A model generated the notes under the pieces. That model was not told the origin of the DNA. It saw nothing but the letters and a program-made list of their open reading frames with translations, and did no database searches. The position numbers and the translations under genes are program-made. DNA of 64,000 bases from Lachnoclostridium sp. An76 (GTDB taxonomy: Bacteria; Bacillota; Clostridia; Lachnospirales; Lachnospiraceae): positions 1 to 64,000 of the forward strand of contig NZ_NFHL01000009.1 of NCBI RefSeq assembly GCF_002161355.1, given 5' to 3'. Of this stretch, positions 23,367 through 32,401 are shown piece after piece. Position 1 is the first letter of the stretch, and each line of letters starts with the position of its first letter.

Positions 23367-23748
23367 CCCTCAGGCTCCTTTCGATCTCTTCCTCCAGCTG
23401 CCGGATCCCCTTTTCCTCCGCCGGAGCGATATGGGCTTTGCCCTCCACTCGGCCGCCGTTCCGCTTCGCGTGGCCGTACTCCAGCAGATGGGCCAGCTGA
23501 TAGCGGTTTTTTGAATGAACCGTCAGCGTCAGGCTGCTGGATGTCTCTTTTGTCTTCTTCACCGCCCAGCTTTTGGCGTACTCCCCGGTATCCTTCGGGG
23601 CATTGGCACGGATCTCCTTTTTTACCGTCTCCCCGGCATCCCTGACCGCCTGCTTTACATCCTCGGCAGCCAGATCCGCGTATTCCTCCAAAGTCTCCAT
23701 AACAGCGTCCGCCAGATCCCCGATCTGCACGGTCTGTCCCATAGTCAC
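23359..23748 (-). CDS. HK97 gp10-like neck protein
   Basis: This 129-residue protein contains the family segment RANAPKDTGEYAKSW and the basic NRYQLAHLLEYGHAKRNGG. HK97 gp10-type proteins act at the head-tail joint. It overlaps the tail terminator by 8 bp and the adaptor by 4 bp. Confidence 0.88.
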   Translation of the reverse strand: MTMGQTVQIGDLADAVMETLEEYADLAAEDVKQAVRDAGETVKKEIRANAPKDTGEYAKSWAVKKTKETSSSLTLTVHSKNRYQLAHLLEYGHAKRNGGRVEGKAHIAPAEEKGIRQLEEEIERSLRDG

Positions 23749-24077
23749 CGCCTCGCTTTCTCACACCGGAACTTCAGCGCTTTCTTCTTATAGTTCATGT
23801 GATCCACAGCCACGATGTTGTAGATTTCCCCTTGAAAAAGGATGCGGAAGCCGTCCGCCGTCACCTCCGCCGCCCGTTTGCAGAAACGGACGGTGAAAGC
23901 AAGGTCGGATTCCGCCACCGTCAATCCGGCCGCTGCCTTTTCCTGCCCGCCCTCACCGCTGACCGTGGCATGACAGGTATAATAATCCTCCCAGACATTC
24001 TTCCGGTTCCCAATAGAATCCGACACCACGGAATTCTTCTGGAAGGTCACTTTTACATTCAGAAGATCGATCTCCAT
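23745..24077 (-). CDS. Phage head-tail adaptor (head closure)
   Basis: This 110-residue protein (VTFQKNSVVSDSIGNRKNVWEDYYTCHATVSG) has the strand pattern of the SPP1 gp16-type head-tail joining family, ending MNYKKKALKFRCEKARR. It closes the portal-connector channel. Operon overlaps on both sides. Confidence 0.85.
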   Translation of the reverse strand: MEIDLLNVKVTFQKNSVVSDSIGNRKNVWEDYYTCHATVSGEGGQEKAAAGLTVAESDLAFTVRFCKRAAEVTADGFRILFQGEIYNIVAVDHMNYKKKALKFRCEKARR

Positions 24078-24352
24078 TAGAACGCCTCCTTCCGGCTGCC
24101 GAAGAGCAGGGCTCGAAGCGTCAGGTTCAGGGCATGGTGGTCAGCTTCCTCCCGGTGTTCATACAGATAGGCCACAGTATACATCACCGCCGTTTTTCCA
24201 TTCTCCGCTTCCTGCAGGCCGCTTTCCTCATCTGTCCGCAGGATATCCATGCACATCCGCTCCGCAGATGCCAAAAGTGTGGTGATCAGCCCATCGTCCT
24301 CATCGTCATCTACCCGAAGATAATTCTTCATTTCTTCCAGCGTCACCAGCAT
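24077..24352 (-). CDS. Head-tail connector (gp6-like)
   Basis: This 91-residue helical protein (MLVTLEEMKNYLRVDDDEDDGLITTLLASAERMC) has the LRVDxxxDD start of the HK97 gp6-type connector family. It would sit below the portal ring. It lies directly after the capsid gene. Confidence 0.88.
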   Translation of the reverse strand: MLVTLEEMKNYLRVDDDEDDGLITTLLASAERMCMDILRTDEESGLQEAENGKTAVMYTVAYLYEHREEADHHALNLTLRALLFGSRKEAF

Positions 24353-24425
24353 CCCGCCTGCCCTCCTTCCTTACCAGCGGCGCCCCATGTCCGGGGACAC
24401 CGCCCGATTTTTTACATCCAACACA

Positions 24426-25631
24426 TCAGGCACTGGCCTTCTGCGCCAGCACCTTCACCGCCTCGGACAGTACCAGCTTCCCGTCCACCCTCTGGGAGCC
24501 AAGGAAGCCCACCTGGCCGTTGGCGGCATACAGTTCGTTCAGCCGCTTGAAGGAACGTCCCTGCCGGTCCGCAATCCAGTAATAGCTGAAATCGCCGAAG
24601 GCAATGGTCTTCGCCCCCGCCGCGATCACCGGCATATATGCGGAGGTCTTCACCGGCCTGCCAAGCAGGGTATCCGGCGTACCGGCCATCAGGGACGGCT
24701 GCCACAGGTACTGCCCCGTGGAATCCTTCAGCTTGCGCACCGCCTTGATGGTGGAATCGTTCAGCACCCATACCGCCTTCTTCCGATAAGGGGATTTCAG
24801 GGAATAAAACAGGTCCATCAGCTCATCTGCCGTAATAGCCGTAGAGGACGCCGACGTCACCCCGGTCTCCGCTCCGCCTGTGGCAGCAAGAACGCCCAGA
24901 GGCTTCCCGGAGCCGTCCCCGGTAAAGAAGGCCTCTTCCTCCTTCGCCCCGATCCGGCGGGCAAATTCCTTCGCGATATAGGATTCCAAGTCAAAGACGC
25001 TGTCATTGAGAAGTTCCTCGGATACCTTGATCATGGTACCTACCTTATAAGCCCCGATGGATACCTGCCCGAAGGAATCATCGCTCTCCGTGTACGCCCC
25101 TTCCTCATCGATCCAGGAGGCCGTCCCTTTTGTCGCCACCACCGGGATCTTCCGGTCGCCGCTGGAAGTACGGATCACATTTGCCAGCTGGCGGAACACG
25201 TTTTCCTCTTCCAGGGCTTCCACCAGGGTACGCTCATACTCATCCGGCACCAGGTACCCGCCCTCGGAATCCGTCCCTTCCTCCAAAGCGTTGACCACGC
25301 CGGAAAGCGGCACCTTGGAGCGCATGGCGTTCCAGAAGTTTGTCCTGTATTCCTCCGAAGCGCGGCCGGTCTTTTCCTTCCCCGCGCCGCCGGATGCCGG
25401 ACGCCCGGTCAGGGGCGTATTCACCGGCTGGGACAGTTCCCTCTCAAAGGCTTCCTGCCGCTCCATCCGGGCGATCTCCTTCCCCAGATCCGTGATCTCC
25501 TGCTCCATGCAGGTATAGGCGGCGTCATCCTCCGCAGACAGCACACCTTTTTCATTCCTGTGGGAATCCAGGAAAGCCTTCGCTGCCTCCCACGCCTTCG
25601 CCCTCTTTTCTCTCAGTTCTAAAATCGTCAT
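24426..25631 (-). CDS. Major capsid protein (HK97 fold)
   Basis: ATG at 25631 (MTILELREKRAKAWEAAK) is preferred because GGAGG lies 8 nt upstream. The 401-residue protein has an N-terminal coiled coil of about 100 residues that serves as scaffold and is expected to be removed by the ClpP-type protease encoded next door. The HK97-type body follows (GGYLVPDEYERTLVEALEEENVFRQLANV, FFTGDGSGKPLGVL, VWVLNDSTIKAVRKLKD). Confidence 0.93.
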   Translation of the reverse strand: MTILELREKRAKAWEAAKAFLDSHRNEKGVLSAEDDAAYTCMEQEITDLGKEIARMERQEAFERELSQPVNTPLTGRPASGGAGKEKTGRASEEYRTNFWNAMRSKVPLSGVVNALEEGTDSEGGYLVPDEYERTLVEALEEENVFRQLANVIRTSSGDRKIPVVATKGTASWIDEEGAYTESDDSFGQVSIGAYKVGTMIKVSEELLNDSVFDLESYIAKEFARRIGAKEEEAFFTGDGSGKPLGVLAATGGAETGVTSASSTAITADELMDLFYSLKSPYRKKAVWVLNDSTIKAVRKLKDSTGQYLWQPSLMAGTPDTLLGRPVKTSAYMPVIAAGAKTIAFGDFSYYWIADRQGRSFKRLNELYAANGQVGFLGSQRVDGKLVLSEAVKVLAQKASA

Positions 25632-25645
25632 CGTCATATCCTCCT

Positions 25646-26386
25646 CTAATTCTTCAATAAATTCAGCCGCTCGTAGAGACTGTCTACGCTGCGGCCCATC
25701 GGTTCGGTTTTCGGTTTTGTCCTGCACTTTGCCGCGATCTTATCCATTAAGGAATTGACCGCGGCTGCTTCGGAATAAAGCATGGATACCGCGGGCGGTT
25801 CCATGTCATCCGGAACTTCAGAACGTTTCAGGATCCCATCGGCAAAGCCCAGTTCCACTGCTTTCCCGGCGTCCATCCAGGTCTCCGCGTCCATCATGTG
25901 GGACAGCTTCGTCCGGGACAGGCCGGTCTTGATCTCATAGGCGTTGATGATGGAATCCTTCACGCTTTCCAGCATCTCAATGGCCTTCTGCATCTCCCCG
26001 GAATCTCCCCAGGCGATGGTCGCCGGGTTATGGATCATCAGCATCCCTACCGGCGAAATCCATACCTTTGTGCCCGCCATGGCGATCACGCTTGCGGCAG
26101 ATGCCGCGATCCCATCGATCTTTACCGTGACATTCCCCTTATAATCCATCAGCATGTTGTAAATCTGGGCCGCGGCCACGCAGTCCCCTCCGGGGCTGTT
26201 GATCCATACCGTGATATCGCCGCTCCCCGCCATCAGCTCCTCCTTAAAAAGAGCCGGCGTGACTTCATCGTCATACCAGCTCTCTTCCGCGATGGTTCCG
26301 TTCAGGAACAGCACCCTCTCAATCCTCTCCTCACCGGAATCCTGATCCCGGATCTTCCTGCTTTTCCAGTTCCAAAACTTCTTCAT
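25646..26386 (-). CDS. ClpP-type prohead maturation protease
   Basis: This 246-residue protein is a ClpP-fold serine protease. The oxyanion segment INSPGGD, catalytic serine near residue 96 (DGIAASAAS), histidine 119 (MLMIHNP) and a later aspartate are all present. It would process the capsid scaffold domain. Between portal and capsid, the standard HK97 order, it overlaps the portal stop. Confidence 0.92.
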   Translation of the reverse strand: MKKFWNWKSRKIRDQDSGEERIERVLFLNGTIAEESWYDDEVTPALFKEELMAGSGDITVWINSPGGDCVAAAQIYNMLMDYKGNVTVKIDGIAASAASVIAMAGTKVWISPVGMLMIHNPATIAWGDSGEMQKAIEMLESVKDSIINAYEIKTGLSRTKLSHMMDAETWMDAGKAVELGFADGILKRSEVPDDMEPPAVSMLYSEAAAVNSLMDKIAAKCRTKPKTEPMGRSVDSLYERLNLLKN

Positions 26387-27672
26387 CAGATCTCTACTCC
26401 TTTCCCCGCAAAATCATCTGCCCCTGCAGGCATCCCCTGCTGGCCTGTTCCAAACAGCCCGGCATCCGCAAGCTTCGTCATGTTCCCGTTGATCAGGTAC
26501 AGATCCCCGCCCTGCTCCGCCGGGATCCGGTCCAGGTTTTCCAGTTCCCGGATATCGTTGGCGCTCATCCAGCCGTTCTGCCTTGCCGTGGCATATCCGT
26601 TCATCCGGCTCTGGTAGTCCCCTCTGAGCAGTCCGTCCACATTGAACTTGATGAAATACTTTGATTTCTCTTCCCTGGACAGCAGCGAGCGCACCATGGA
26701 CTGCTCCCACCGGGACACCCAGGGATCCAGGGTATATTTCACAAATTCCAGGGATTGCTGCTCGATGTTGTTGAAGGACGATTTTTCCAGATCCCCAATC
26801 ATATGGGGCGGCACCCGGAAGATCCGGGCAATCTCATCCAGCTGGAACTTCCTGGTTTCCAGGAACTGCGCCTGCTCCGGCGAGATGGAAATGGGCGTGT
26901 ACTTCATCCCTTCCTCCAGCACCGCCACCTTATTGGCGTTCCCGGATCCGCCAAATGTCCTCTGCCAGCTTTCCCGCACCCGGCTGGGATCTTTAATCGT
27001 CCCCGGATGTTCCAGCACCCCGGAAGGCGCCGCGCCGTTGGCGAAAAACTTCGCCCCGTATTCCTCGCAGGCCATGGCCATGCCGATGGCGTTCTTCGCC
27101 ATAGCGATAGGCGAATAGCCCACCAGTCCGTCAAATCCCAGACCAGGGATATGCAGCACTTCACAAGGGGACAGCCGGACAATGGATCCCTTCATGGTAG
27201 GCGCATCATCGGAATGCAGGGTGTACTCGTAGTACAGCTGCCCCTTGTCATCCCGATCCACATACATCCGGTCCGCCATCAGGGGATATAAGGCCACCAC
27301 CTCGCCCCTTCCGTTCCGGATGATCTGGGCGTAGGCATTGCCCCACAAAAGCAGGTGCGTCATCAGCGTCTCCCGGAACACGAAAGACGTCATCTCCGGG
27401 TTCGGCTCGTCATGGAGCAAAAAATAAAGCGGATGTTCCACCGCTTTCTCTTTCCCGCCATCATCGGTATATCTATAGAATTGTAATGGCAGGCTGGCCA
27501 CCGCCTCCGACAGGATCCTCACGCAGGAGTACACCGCCGTCATCTGCATGGCCGTCCGTTCATTCACCCGCTTCCCGGATGTGCTCCCTCCCATAAAGAA
27601 GGTATAGCCGCTGCCGGACGTCCGGTCAGACGGCTTGTCACGAGAACGGAATAAACTGCTGAAAAATCCCAT
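26386..27672 (-). CDS. Portal protein (HK97 family)
   Basis: ATG at 27672 (MGFFSSLFRSRDKP) is the likely start; ATGs at 27681 and 27684 lie nearer to AAAGG and are alternatives. The protein is about 428 residues with family segments AVYSCVRILSEAVASLPL, WGNAYAQIIRN, the PCEVLHIPG strand and FRVPPHMIGDLEKSSFNNIEQ. It forms the dodecameric DNA gate of the capsid. The HxlR gene lies just upstream, between it and the terminase. Confidence 0.93.
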   Translation of the reverse strand: MGFFSSLFRSRDKPSDRTSGSGYTFFMGGSTSGKRVNERTAMQMTAVYSCVRILSEAVASLPLQFYRYTDDGGKEKAVEHPLYFLLHDEPNPEMTSFVFRETLMTHLLLWGNAYAQIIRNGRGEVVALYPLMADRMYVDRDDKGQLYYEYTLHSDDAPTMKGSIVRLSPCEVLHIPGLGFDGLVGYSPIAMAKNAIGMAMACEEYGAKFFANGAAPSGVLEHPGTIKDPSRVRESWQRTFGGSGNANKVAVLEEGMKYTPISISPEQAQFLETRKFQLDEIARIFRVPPHMIGDLEKSSFNNIEQQSLEFVKYTLDPWVSRWEQSMVRSLLSREEKSKYFIKFNVDGLLRGDYQSRMNGYATARQNGWMSANDIRELENLDRIPAEQGGDLYLINGNMTKLADAGLFGTGQQGMPAGADDFAGKGVEI

Positions 27673-27746
27673 AACCGTCATCATCCTTTCTGAAAAATGG
27701 CAAAAGAAAAGCACCTGTCGCCATGACAGATGCTCTGTAAATAAAG

Positions 27747-28079
27747 TCAAATCCGGTTTTCTTCACCCCAAATGCAGAGCTGGTCAAGAATGTTCATCAA
27801 GGACCTGCCCCGCTCACTAAGCATATATTCTACCTTTGGAGGGATCTGCGGATATTCTTTCCGAATAATAAGCTGATCCGCTTCCAGTTCCTTCAGATTG
27901 CTGCTCAATGTCTTATCCGATATCTTCTTCAGATAACGCTTCAGTTCATTAAAACGGACTGTCTGGTATTCCATAAGGCAATACATGATTACCATTTTGT
28001 GTTTACCGGAAATCAAGGACATTGTGTAACTAAACCCCGTATCTTCAAAATTAGCTGTTTCAATATATTTTTTTATCAT
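27747..28079 (-). CDS. HxlR-type winged-helix regulator
   Basis: This 110-residue protein matches the HxlR pattern: GFSYTMSLISGKHKMVIMYCL, then FNELKRYLKKISDKTLSSNLKELEADQLI, then VEYMLSERG near the end. HxlR proteins are dimeric repressors, often of redox or aldehyde stress genes. It is divergent from the flavin reductase, the typical regulator-target layout. It is not a phage gene family and, with its neighbour, appears to be an inserted cargo unit. Confidence 0.88.
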   Translation of the reverse strand: MIKKYIETANFEDTGFSYTMSLISGKHKMVIMYCLMEYQTVRFNELKRYLKKISDKTLSSNLKELEADQLIIRKEYPQIPPKVEYMLSERGRSLMNILDQLCIWGEENRI

Positions 28080-28123
28080 TTTACGCTTTCCTTTATGATA
28101 GTACCTTTCATATAAGCCAGTAC

Positions 28124-28151
28124 TTGTTTTTTATTCAGTGATTGCTATAAT
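28124..28151 (+). promoter_or_regulatory. Promoter of the flavin reductase gene
   Basis: TTGTTT (28124-28129) and TATAAT (28146-28151), spacer 16 bp. AGTAC is repeated at about 28100 and 28120, a possible HxlR operator. Confidence 0.6.
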
Positions 28152-28206
28152 TGTAAGCAAGGACATGAAAAATGTCAATCCCAACAGAAAAGCGAGGTTT
28201 ATTTTT

Positions 28207-28773
28207 ATGAGGAGACAGCTTAATATCACAGAAGGTATTTTCCCAATGCCAGTCCTGATGGTTGCAACTTATAATGAAGACGGCAGTGTAAATGTCATGA
28301 ATGCCGCCTGGGGAACCATGCAGGAACGGGACACGGTAGCATTGAACCTTACCGAATCCCATAAAACGGTAAAAAACATCAAAGCCAGAGGCGCATTTAC
28401 GGTCAGTATCGCGGATGCTGCCCATGTCGTGGAAGCGGATTATTTCGGCGTGGAATCCGGAAACCATACCGCTGACAAATTTAAAAACAGCGGACTGACA
28501 GCTTCCAGATCCGAAGCCGTAGACGCTCCTGTCATCAATGAATTCCCTCTGTGTCTGGAATGCCGTTTTATCGAATATCAAAACAACGACTTCGGATGCG
28601 GTGTAATTGGAAAAGTTGTCAGGGTAACTGCTGATGAAAGCGTCATGGAAGGTGATAAGCTGAATATGTCATTGGTCAACGCAATCGCATTTGATCCCTA
28701 TACACATGGCTACTATAAAGTCACTGACAGAATAGGGGAAGCCTTCAAGGATGGTTTGAAGCTGAAAAAATAA
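28207..28773 (+). CDS. Flavin reductase-like FMN-binding protein
   Basis: ATG at 28207 follows GCGAGG. The 188-residue protein has the flavin-reductase-like fold: FPMPVLMVATYNEDGSVNVMNAAWG at the start, RDTVALNLTESHKTVKNIKARGAFTVSI in the middle, GKVVRVTAD in the last third. Such proteins bind FMN and reduce flavin or other small acceptors in the cytoplasm. It faces away from the HxlR gene and sits between portal and terminase genes on the opposite strand. A metabolic cargo gene of the prophage; the substrate cannot be deduced. Confidence 0.88.
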   Translation: MRRQLNITEGIFPMPVLMVATYNEDGSVNVMNAAWGTMQERDTVALNLTESHKTVKNIKARGAFTVSIADAAHVVEADYFGVESGNHTADKFKNSGLTASRSEAVDAPVINEFPLCLECRFIEYQNNDFGCGVIGKVVRVTADESVMEGDKLNMSLVNAIAFDPYTHGYYKVTDRIGEAFKDGLKLKK

Positions 28774-28787
28774 CACGGTATATCTGC

Positions 28788-28820
28788 AAAGAGTCTTGCC
28801 CCGGCAGGACTCTTTTATAT
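28788..28820 (+). terminator. Intrinsic terminator of the flavin reductase gene
   Basis: AAAGAGTCTTGCC (28788-28800) pairs with GGCAGGACTCTTT (28803-28815; one G-U), followed by TTTATAT. The end of the large terminase gene overlaps it. Confidence 0.85.
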
Positions 28821-30422
28821 AAACAGAAGGCCCCTGGTATCGTAAACAGATTCCCCTGTATCATTCCCGCACCGGATCGCCCGGTCAAGCCCCATGATCG
28901 CCGCGATCGCTCCATCGATCTTCTCCGTGGATCTCTCCTTATCCGCCTTGATGTTCCCCGCCGGATCCGTGCGGATAAAGATGTTGTCCATCATCCACCG
29001 CAGCACCGGATGCCCGCCGTGGGCGATCTTCTGCTCCAATGTCAGCTTCATCAGCTCCTTGGTAGGCGGCGACATGTCTTTAAATCCCTGGCCGAAGGGA
29101 ACCACCGTGAATCCCATGCCTTCCAGGTTCTGGACCATCTGCACGGCGCCCCACCGGTCAAAAGCGATCTCCCGGATGTTGAACCGCTCCCCCAGACGCT
29201 CAATAAACTTCTCAATATATCCGTAATGCACCACATTCCCCTCCGTGGTCTGCAGGAAGCCCTGCCGCTCCCACACATCATAGGGGACATGATCCCTGCG
29301 CACCCGCAGGTCCAGCGTCTCTTCCGGGATCCAGAAATACGGGAGCAGCTGGAACTTATCTTCCTCATCCAGGGGCGGAAACACCAGGACAAACGCCGTG
29401 ATGTCCGTGGTGGAGGAAAGATCCAGGCCGCCGTAACAGACGCGCCCTTCCAGTTCCTCTTCGCTCACAGCAAAAGCGCATTGATCCCATTTCTCCATCG
29501 GCATCCAGCGCACCGCCTGCTTCACCCACTGGTTCAGCCGCAGCTGCCGGAAGGAGTTTTCCTCGCCTGGATTCTGTTTTGCCGACTCGCAGGCCGCTTT
29601 CACCTTGTCCATCCCCACCGTGATGTCCAGGGATGGATTGGCCTTCTTCCAAACCTTCGGGTCAGTCCAGTCATCACTCTCATCCGCCCCATAGATCACC
29701 GGGTAAAAAGTCGGGTCAATCTTCCGGCCTTCCAGGATATCCTTTGCCTTCTGGTGCGTCTCATAGCAGATGGAGTTGGTATCCGTCCCTGCTGTAGTGA
29801 TCAGGAAATACAGAGGCTGCATCCTGGCATCGCCGGAACCCTTTGTCATAACATCGAACAGCTTCCGGTTCGGCTGGGTATGCAGCTCATCAAAGACAAC
29901 TCCATGAATATTAAACCCATGCTTGCTGTAGGCCTCCGCAGACAGCACCTGATAAAAACTGTTGGTCGGCTGATAGATGATCCGCTTCTGGGAAGCCAGG
30001 ATCTTCACCCGCTTATTTAAGGCCGGACACATCCGCACCATATCCGCCGCCACTTCAAAAACAATGGACGCCTGCTGCCGGTCTGCGGCACAGCCATACA
30101 CTTCCGCCCGTTCCTCACCATCTCCGCAACAGAGCAGAAGGGCCACTGCCGCAGCCAGTTCCGATTTTCCTTGCTTCTTAGGGATCTCAATGTATGCGGT
30201 ATTAAACTGCCGGTAGCCGTTCGGCTTGATGGTGCCAAACACATCCCGGATGATCTGCTCCTGCCAGTCGATTAGTTCAAAGGGCTTCCCGGCCCAGGTG
30301 CCTTTGGTGTGGCACAGGCACTCGATAAAGTTCACGGCAAAATCTGCCGCTTCCTCATCGTAAACAGAATCCTTCGCCTTGAACTTTGTCGGCTTATATT
30401 TCTTCAGCTTCCGCATCTTCAT
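28815..30422 (-). CDS. terL: Terminase large subunit
   Basis: ATG at 30422 gives 535 residues; GTG 30431 is possible. The ATPase domain has IPKKQGKSELAA (Walker A, about 70) and VVFDELH (Walker B, about 175). The C-terminal nuclease domain begins near GGLDLSSTTDITAF and includes AFDRWGAVQMVQNLE and MMDNIFIRTDPAGNIKADK. It cuts and pumps DNA into the prohead. It overlaps the upstream methyltransferase gene and is separated from the portal by the HxlR/flavin reductase insertion. Confidence 0.94.
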   Translation of the reverse strand: MKMRKLKKYKPTKFKAKDSVYDEEAADFAVNFIECLCHTKGTWAGKPFELIDWQEQIIRDVFGTIKPNGYRQFNTAYIEIPKKQGKSELAAAVALLLCCGDGEERAEVYGCAADRQQASIVFEVAADMVRMCPALNKRVKILASQKRIIYQPTNSFYQVLSAEAYSKHGFNIHGVVFDELHTQPNRKLFDVMTKGSGDARMQPLYFLITTAGTDTNSICYETHQKAKDILEGRKIDPTFYPVIYGADESDDWTDPKVWKKANPSLDITVGMDKVKAACESAKQNPGEENSFRQLRLNQWVKQAVRWMPMEKWDQCAFAVSEEELEGRVCYGGLDLSSTTDITAFVLVFPPLDEEDKFQLLPYFWIPEETLDLRVRRDHVPYDVWERQGFLQTTEGNVVHYGYIEKFIERLGERFNIREIAFDRWGAVQMVQNLEGMGFTVVPFGQGFKDMSPPTKELMKLTLEQKIAHGGHPVLRWMMDNIFIRTDPAGNIKADKERSTEKIDGAIAAIMGLDRAIRCGNDTGESVYDTRGLLFI

Positions 30423-31509
30423 CCCCGTCACCGCCTTTCAGCCACTGCCGGTACACCTGCTCAGAGATCTTCGCCATCATCACCGGCGGCACGCTCATGC
30501 CGCAGATATACTGGACACTCTGACCCATAAAATCATAATCCTGCGGGAAGGTCTGGCAGCTGATGATATCCTTATCCGTCATCAGCAGGCCGTCGCACAT
30601 CCTGTAAAGGCTGCTGCCGGAAACGATTGTCTGCACCGGTTCCTCATCCCTGTTGATCGGAGTGGAAAAACCGTTGTTCTTCACTTTCCGCACCCGCTCA
30701 TTGATATCCGCAATACACCGATCCGTCGGAATCCGGTATTTCAGGAGCTTCGCCTGCATACTGTCCGGATCCATCGGCTTGCCATACGGCTCCCGGACAT
30801 CCCCAAACGGGATCGGCTTAGAATGGAACTCCATAGACAGCTTCGGATATTTCAGGTCTTTCCGATGGGCAATAAAAAAGACGCGCTCCCTTTTCTGAGG
30901 CACTCCCATCCTCGCCGCGTTGAACAAAAAGATCTGTACTGTATATCCTGCGTCATCAAACCCCTTCACGATCTGGTTGACCCAGCCCTTGGCATTTCCG
31001 ATGATGATCCCCTTTACGTTCTCCGCGATTACCGCCTTTGGCTGCAGTCTCTTCGCTATCGCTATAAAATAAAGGAACAGATCATCCAGCCGCTGCTTTG
31101 CCTGCCCTTCACGGAATACCTTTTCCGTATTCCAGCCTTCTTCCCTGGCTCCGGCTGTGGAAAACACGGAGCATGGCGGCGAACCGTCCAGCACATCCAG
31201 ATGGAATAACTCTTCCGGAATCTTTTCATCCGGCAATTTCAGGAAGTCTCTGACATCCATAAGAAATGAATGCTTCGGATGATTGTTCTGCTTATAAACC
31301 TTCATCATATCCGGATCGATCTCGCAGCTGCCCACGACATCATATCCTGCCAGCTTGTATCCCATCGAGGAACCGCCGCCGCAGGAAAAACAGGAAAACA
31401 CAGTATGCCCATGATTCGGTCTTTTCTCCAGCTCCGACAGGCTCCACTTCCACGGAAACTCAGTTGAACCGGAAACCGCAGTTCGGGCATTCGTATTTGA
31501 ACTTTTCAT
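30394..31509 (-). CDS. DNA (cytosine-5-)-methyltransferase
   Basis: ATG at 31509 (MKSSNTNARTAVS) with GGAGGTG upstream gives 371 residues. It has motif I FSCFSCGGGSSMGYKLAGY, catalytic GSPPCS motif IV, ENVKG motif VI, QKRERVF motif VIII and a recognition domain before the C-terminal motifs. It transfers a methyl group from SAM to cytosine. No matching restriction enzyme is adjacent, so it likely protects phage DNA. It overlaps the ParB-like gene by 50 bp and the terminase by about 29 bp. Confidence 0.92.
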   Translation of the reverse strand: MKSSNTNARTAVSGSTEFPWKWSLSELEKRPNHGHTVFSCFSCGGGSSMGYKLAGYDVVGSCEIDPDMMKVYKQNNHPKHSFLMDVRDFLKLPDEKIPEELFHLDVLDGSPPCSVFSTAGAREEGWNTEKVFREGQAKQRLDDLFLYFIAIAKRLQPKAVIAENVKGIIIGNAKGWVNQIVKGFDDAGYTVQIFLFNAARMGVPQKRERVFFIAHRKDLKYPKLSMEFHSKPIPFGDVREPYGKPMDPDSMQAKLLKYRIPTDRCIADINERVRKVKNNGFSTPINRDEEPVQTIVSGSSLYRMCDGLLMTDKDIISCQTFPQDYDFMGQSVQYICGMSVPPVMMAKISEQVYRQWLKGGDGDEDAEAEEI

Positions 31510-31954
31510 CTCCAAACACCTCCGCATCTATTTCCGTGGTACCGGTCAGTTCCTTTTCAGAACCGCCGCTGCCATCGCTGTCTACAGGCAGATCAGCCGC
31601 CATGCCAAAAAAGTCGAACCCTTCCAGATCCAGTCCTTCCAGTTCAACTTCCAACTTCATAAGATCCCAGGCCGCCTTTTCACCGGTCTTGTTGTCCAGG
31701 AACCGGTATTTCTTCTTCTGTTCCTCGGTCAGCCCATCGCAGATCAGGCATTCCGCACCATCCATACCAAGAGCCACAAGCGCCTTGTATCTGGTATGGC
31801 CTGCGATGATCACATAATTCTCATCTACAATGATCGGCGCAATATAACTGCACTGGCGAATGCTTTCCGCAACAGCATTCACCGCGGCATCATTTTTTCT
31901 CGGATTATTCTTATATGGTTCTATGTCAGCCAGCTTTAATTTCTGAAGCTTCAT
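31460..31954 (-). CDS. ParB/Srx-fold protein with zinc-finger tail (copy 1)
   Basis: This 164-residue protein has the ParB-N pattern: IEPYKNNPRKNDAAVNAVAESI, YIAPIIVDENYVIIAGHTRYKAL, KYRFLDNKTGE. It ends with a CPNC segment (YECPNCGFRFN) that may bind zinc. Phage proteins of this type next to methyltransferases are thought to be DNA-binding or nuclease factors in packaging or modification. It overlaps the methyltransferase start by 50 bp and is a paralogue of the next gene upstream. Confidence 0.85.
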   Translation of the reverse strand: MKLQKLKLADIEPYKNNPRKNDAAVNAVAESIRQCSYIAPIIVDENYVIIAGHTRYKALVALGMDGAECLICDGLTEEQKKKYRFLDNKTGEKAAWDLMKLEVELEGLDLEGFDFFGMAADLPVDSDGSGGSEKELTGTTEIDAEVFGDEKFKYECPNCGFRFN

Positions 31955-32391
31955 ACCTCGAACACCTCCTCGCAGCAGGGACAGGTCATCGTCTTAGGGC
32001 CTGCCTCTTCCGTTTCATCATCAGGAATCGCAATCTCAGGCTGTCCGAAATCATATCCCTGAAAATCCACATCACACAATTCCGCACTCAGCTTCCTTTG
32101 ATCCCAGGAAGCCATCTCAGCCGTTTTGTTGTCATACAGACGATACTTTTTCTTCTGCGCTTCCGTCAGATCGGAAACGATAACCACTTCACATTCCTGA
32201 TACCCCAGCTTCTTCAAAGCTTTATATCTCGTGTGTCCGGCCAGGATCATGCCATCCTCATCAATGATGATTGGTGCGATGTAAGAACACTGCCGGATGC
32301 TCTCCGCAACATCGTCCACCGCCTCATCATTGACCCTCGGATTATTCTCATACGGCTTTAATTCTGAAAGCCTTTTTCTTACATACTCCAT
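31951..32391 (-). CDS. ParB/Srx-fold protein with zinc-finger tail (copy 2)
   Basis: This 146-residue protein is clearly paralogous to its downstream neighbour: LKPYENNPRVNDEAVDDVAESI, YIAPIIIDEDGMILAGHTRYKAL, KYRLYDNKTAE, and a CPCC tail (TCPCCEEVFEV). The 4-bp overlap indicates tandem duplication followed by divergence within a coupled operon between the small terminase and the methyltransferase. Confidence 0.85.
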   Translation of the reverse strand: MEYVRKRLSELKPYENNPRVNDEAVDDVAESIRQCSYIAPIIIDEDGMILAGHTRYKALKKLGYQECEVVIVSDLTEAQKKKYRLYDNKTAEMASWDQRKLSAELCDVDFQGYDFGQPEIAIPDDETEEAGPKTMTCPCCEEVFEV

Positions 32392-32401
32392 CCAAGTCCT
32401 C

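Noticed and set aside
24387..25622. Plus-strand frame opposite the capsid gene (411 codons)
   Set aside because: Mirror frame of the well supported HK97 capsid gene.
29010..30020. Plus-strand frame opposite terL (336 codons)
   Set aside because: Mirror frame of the large terminase; biased composition and no upstream signals.
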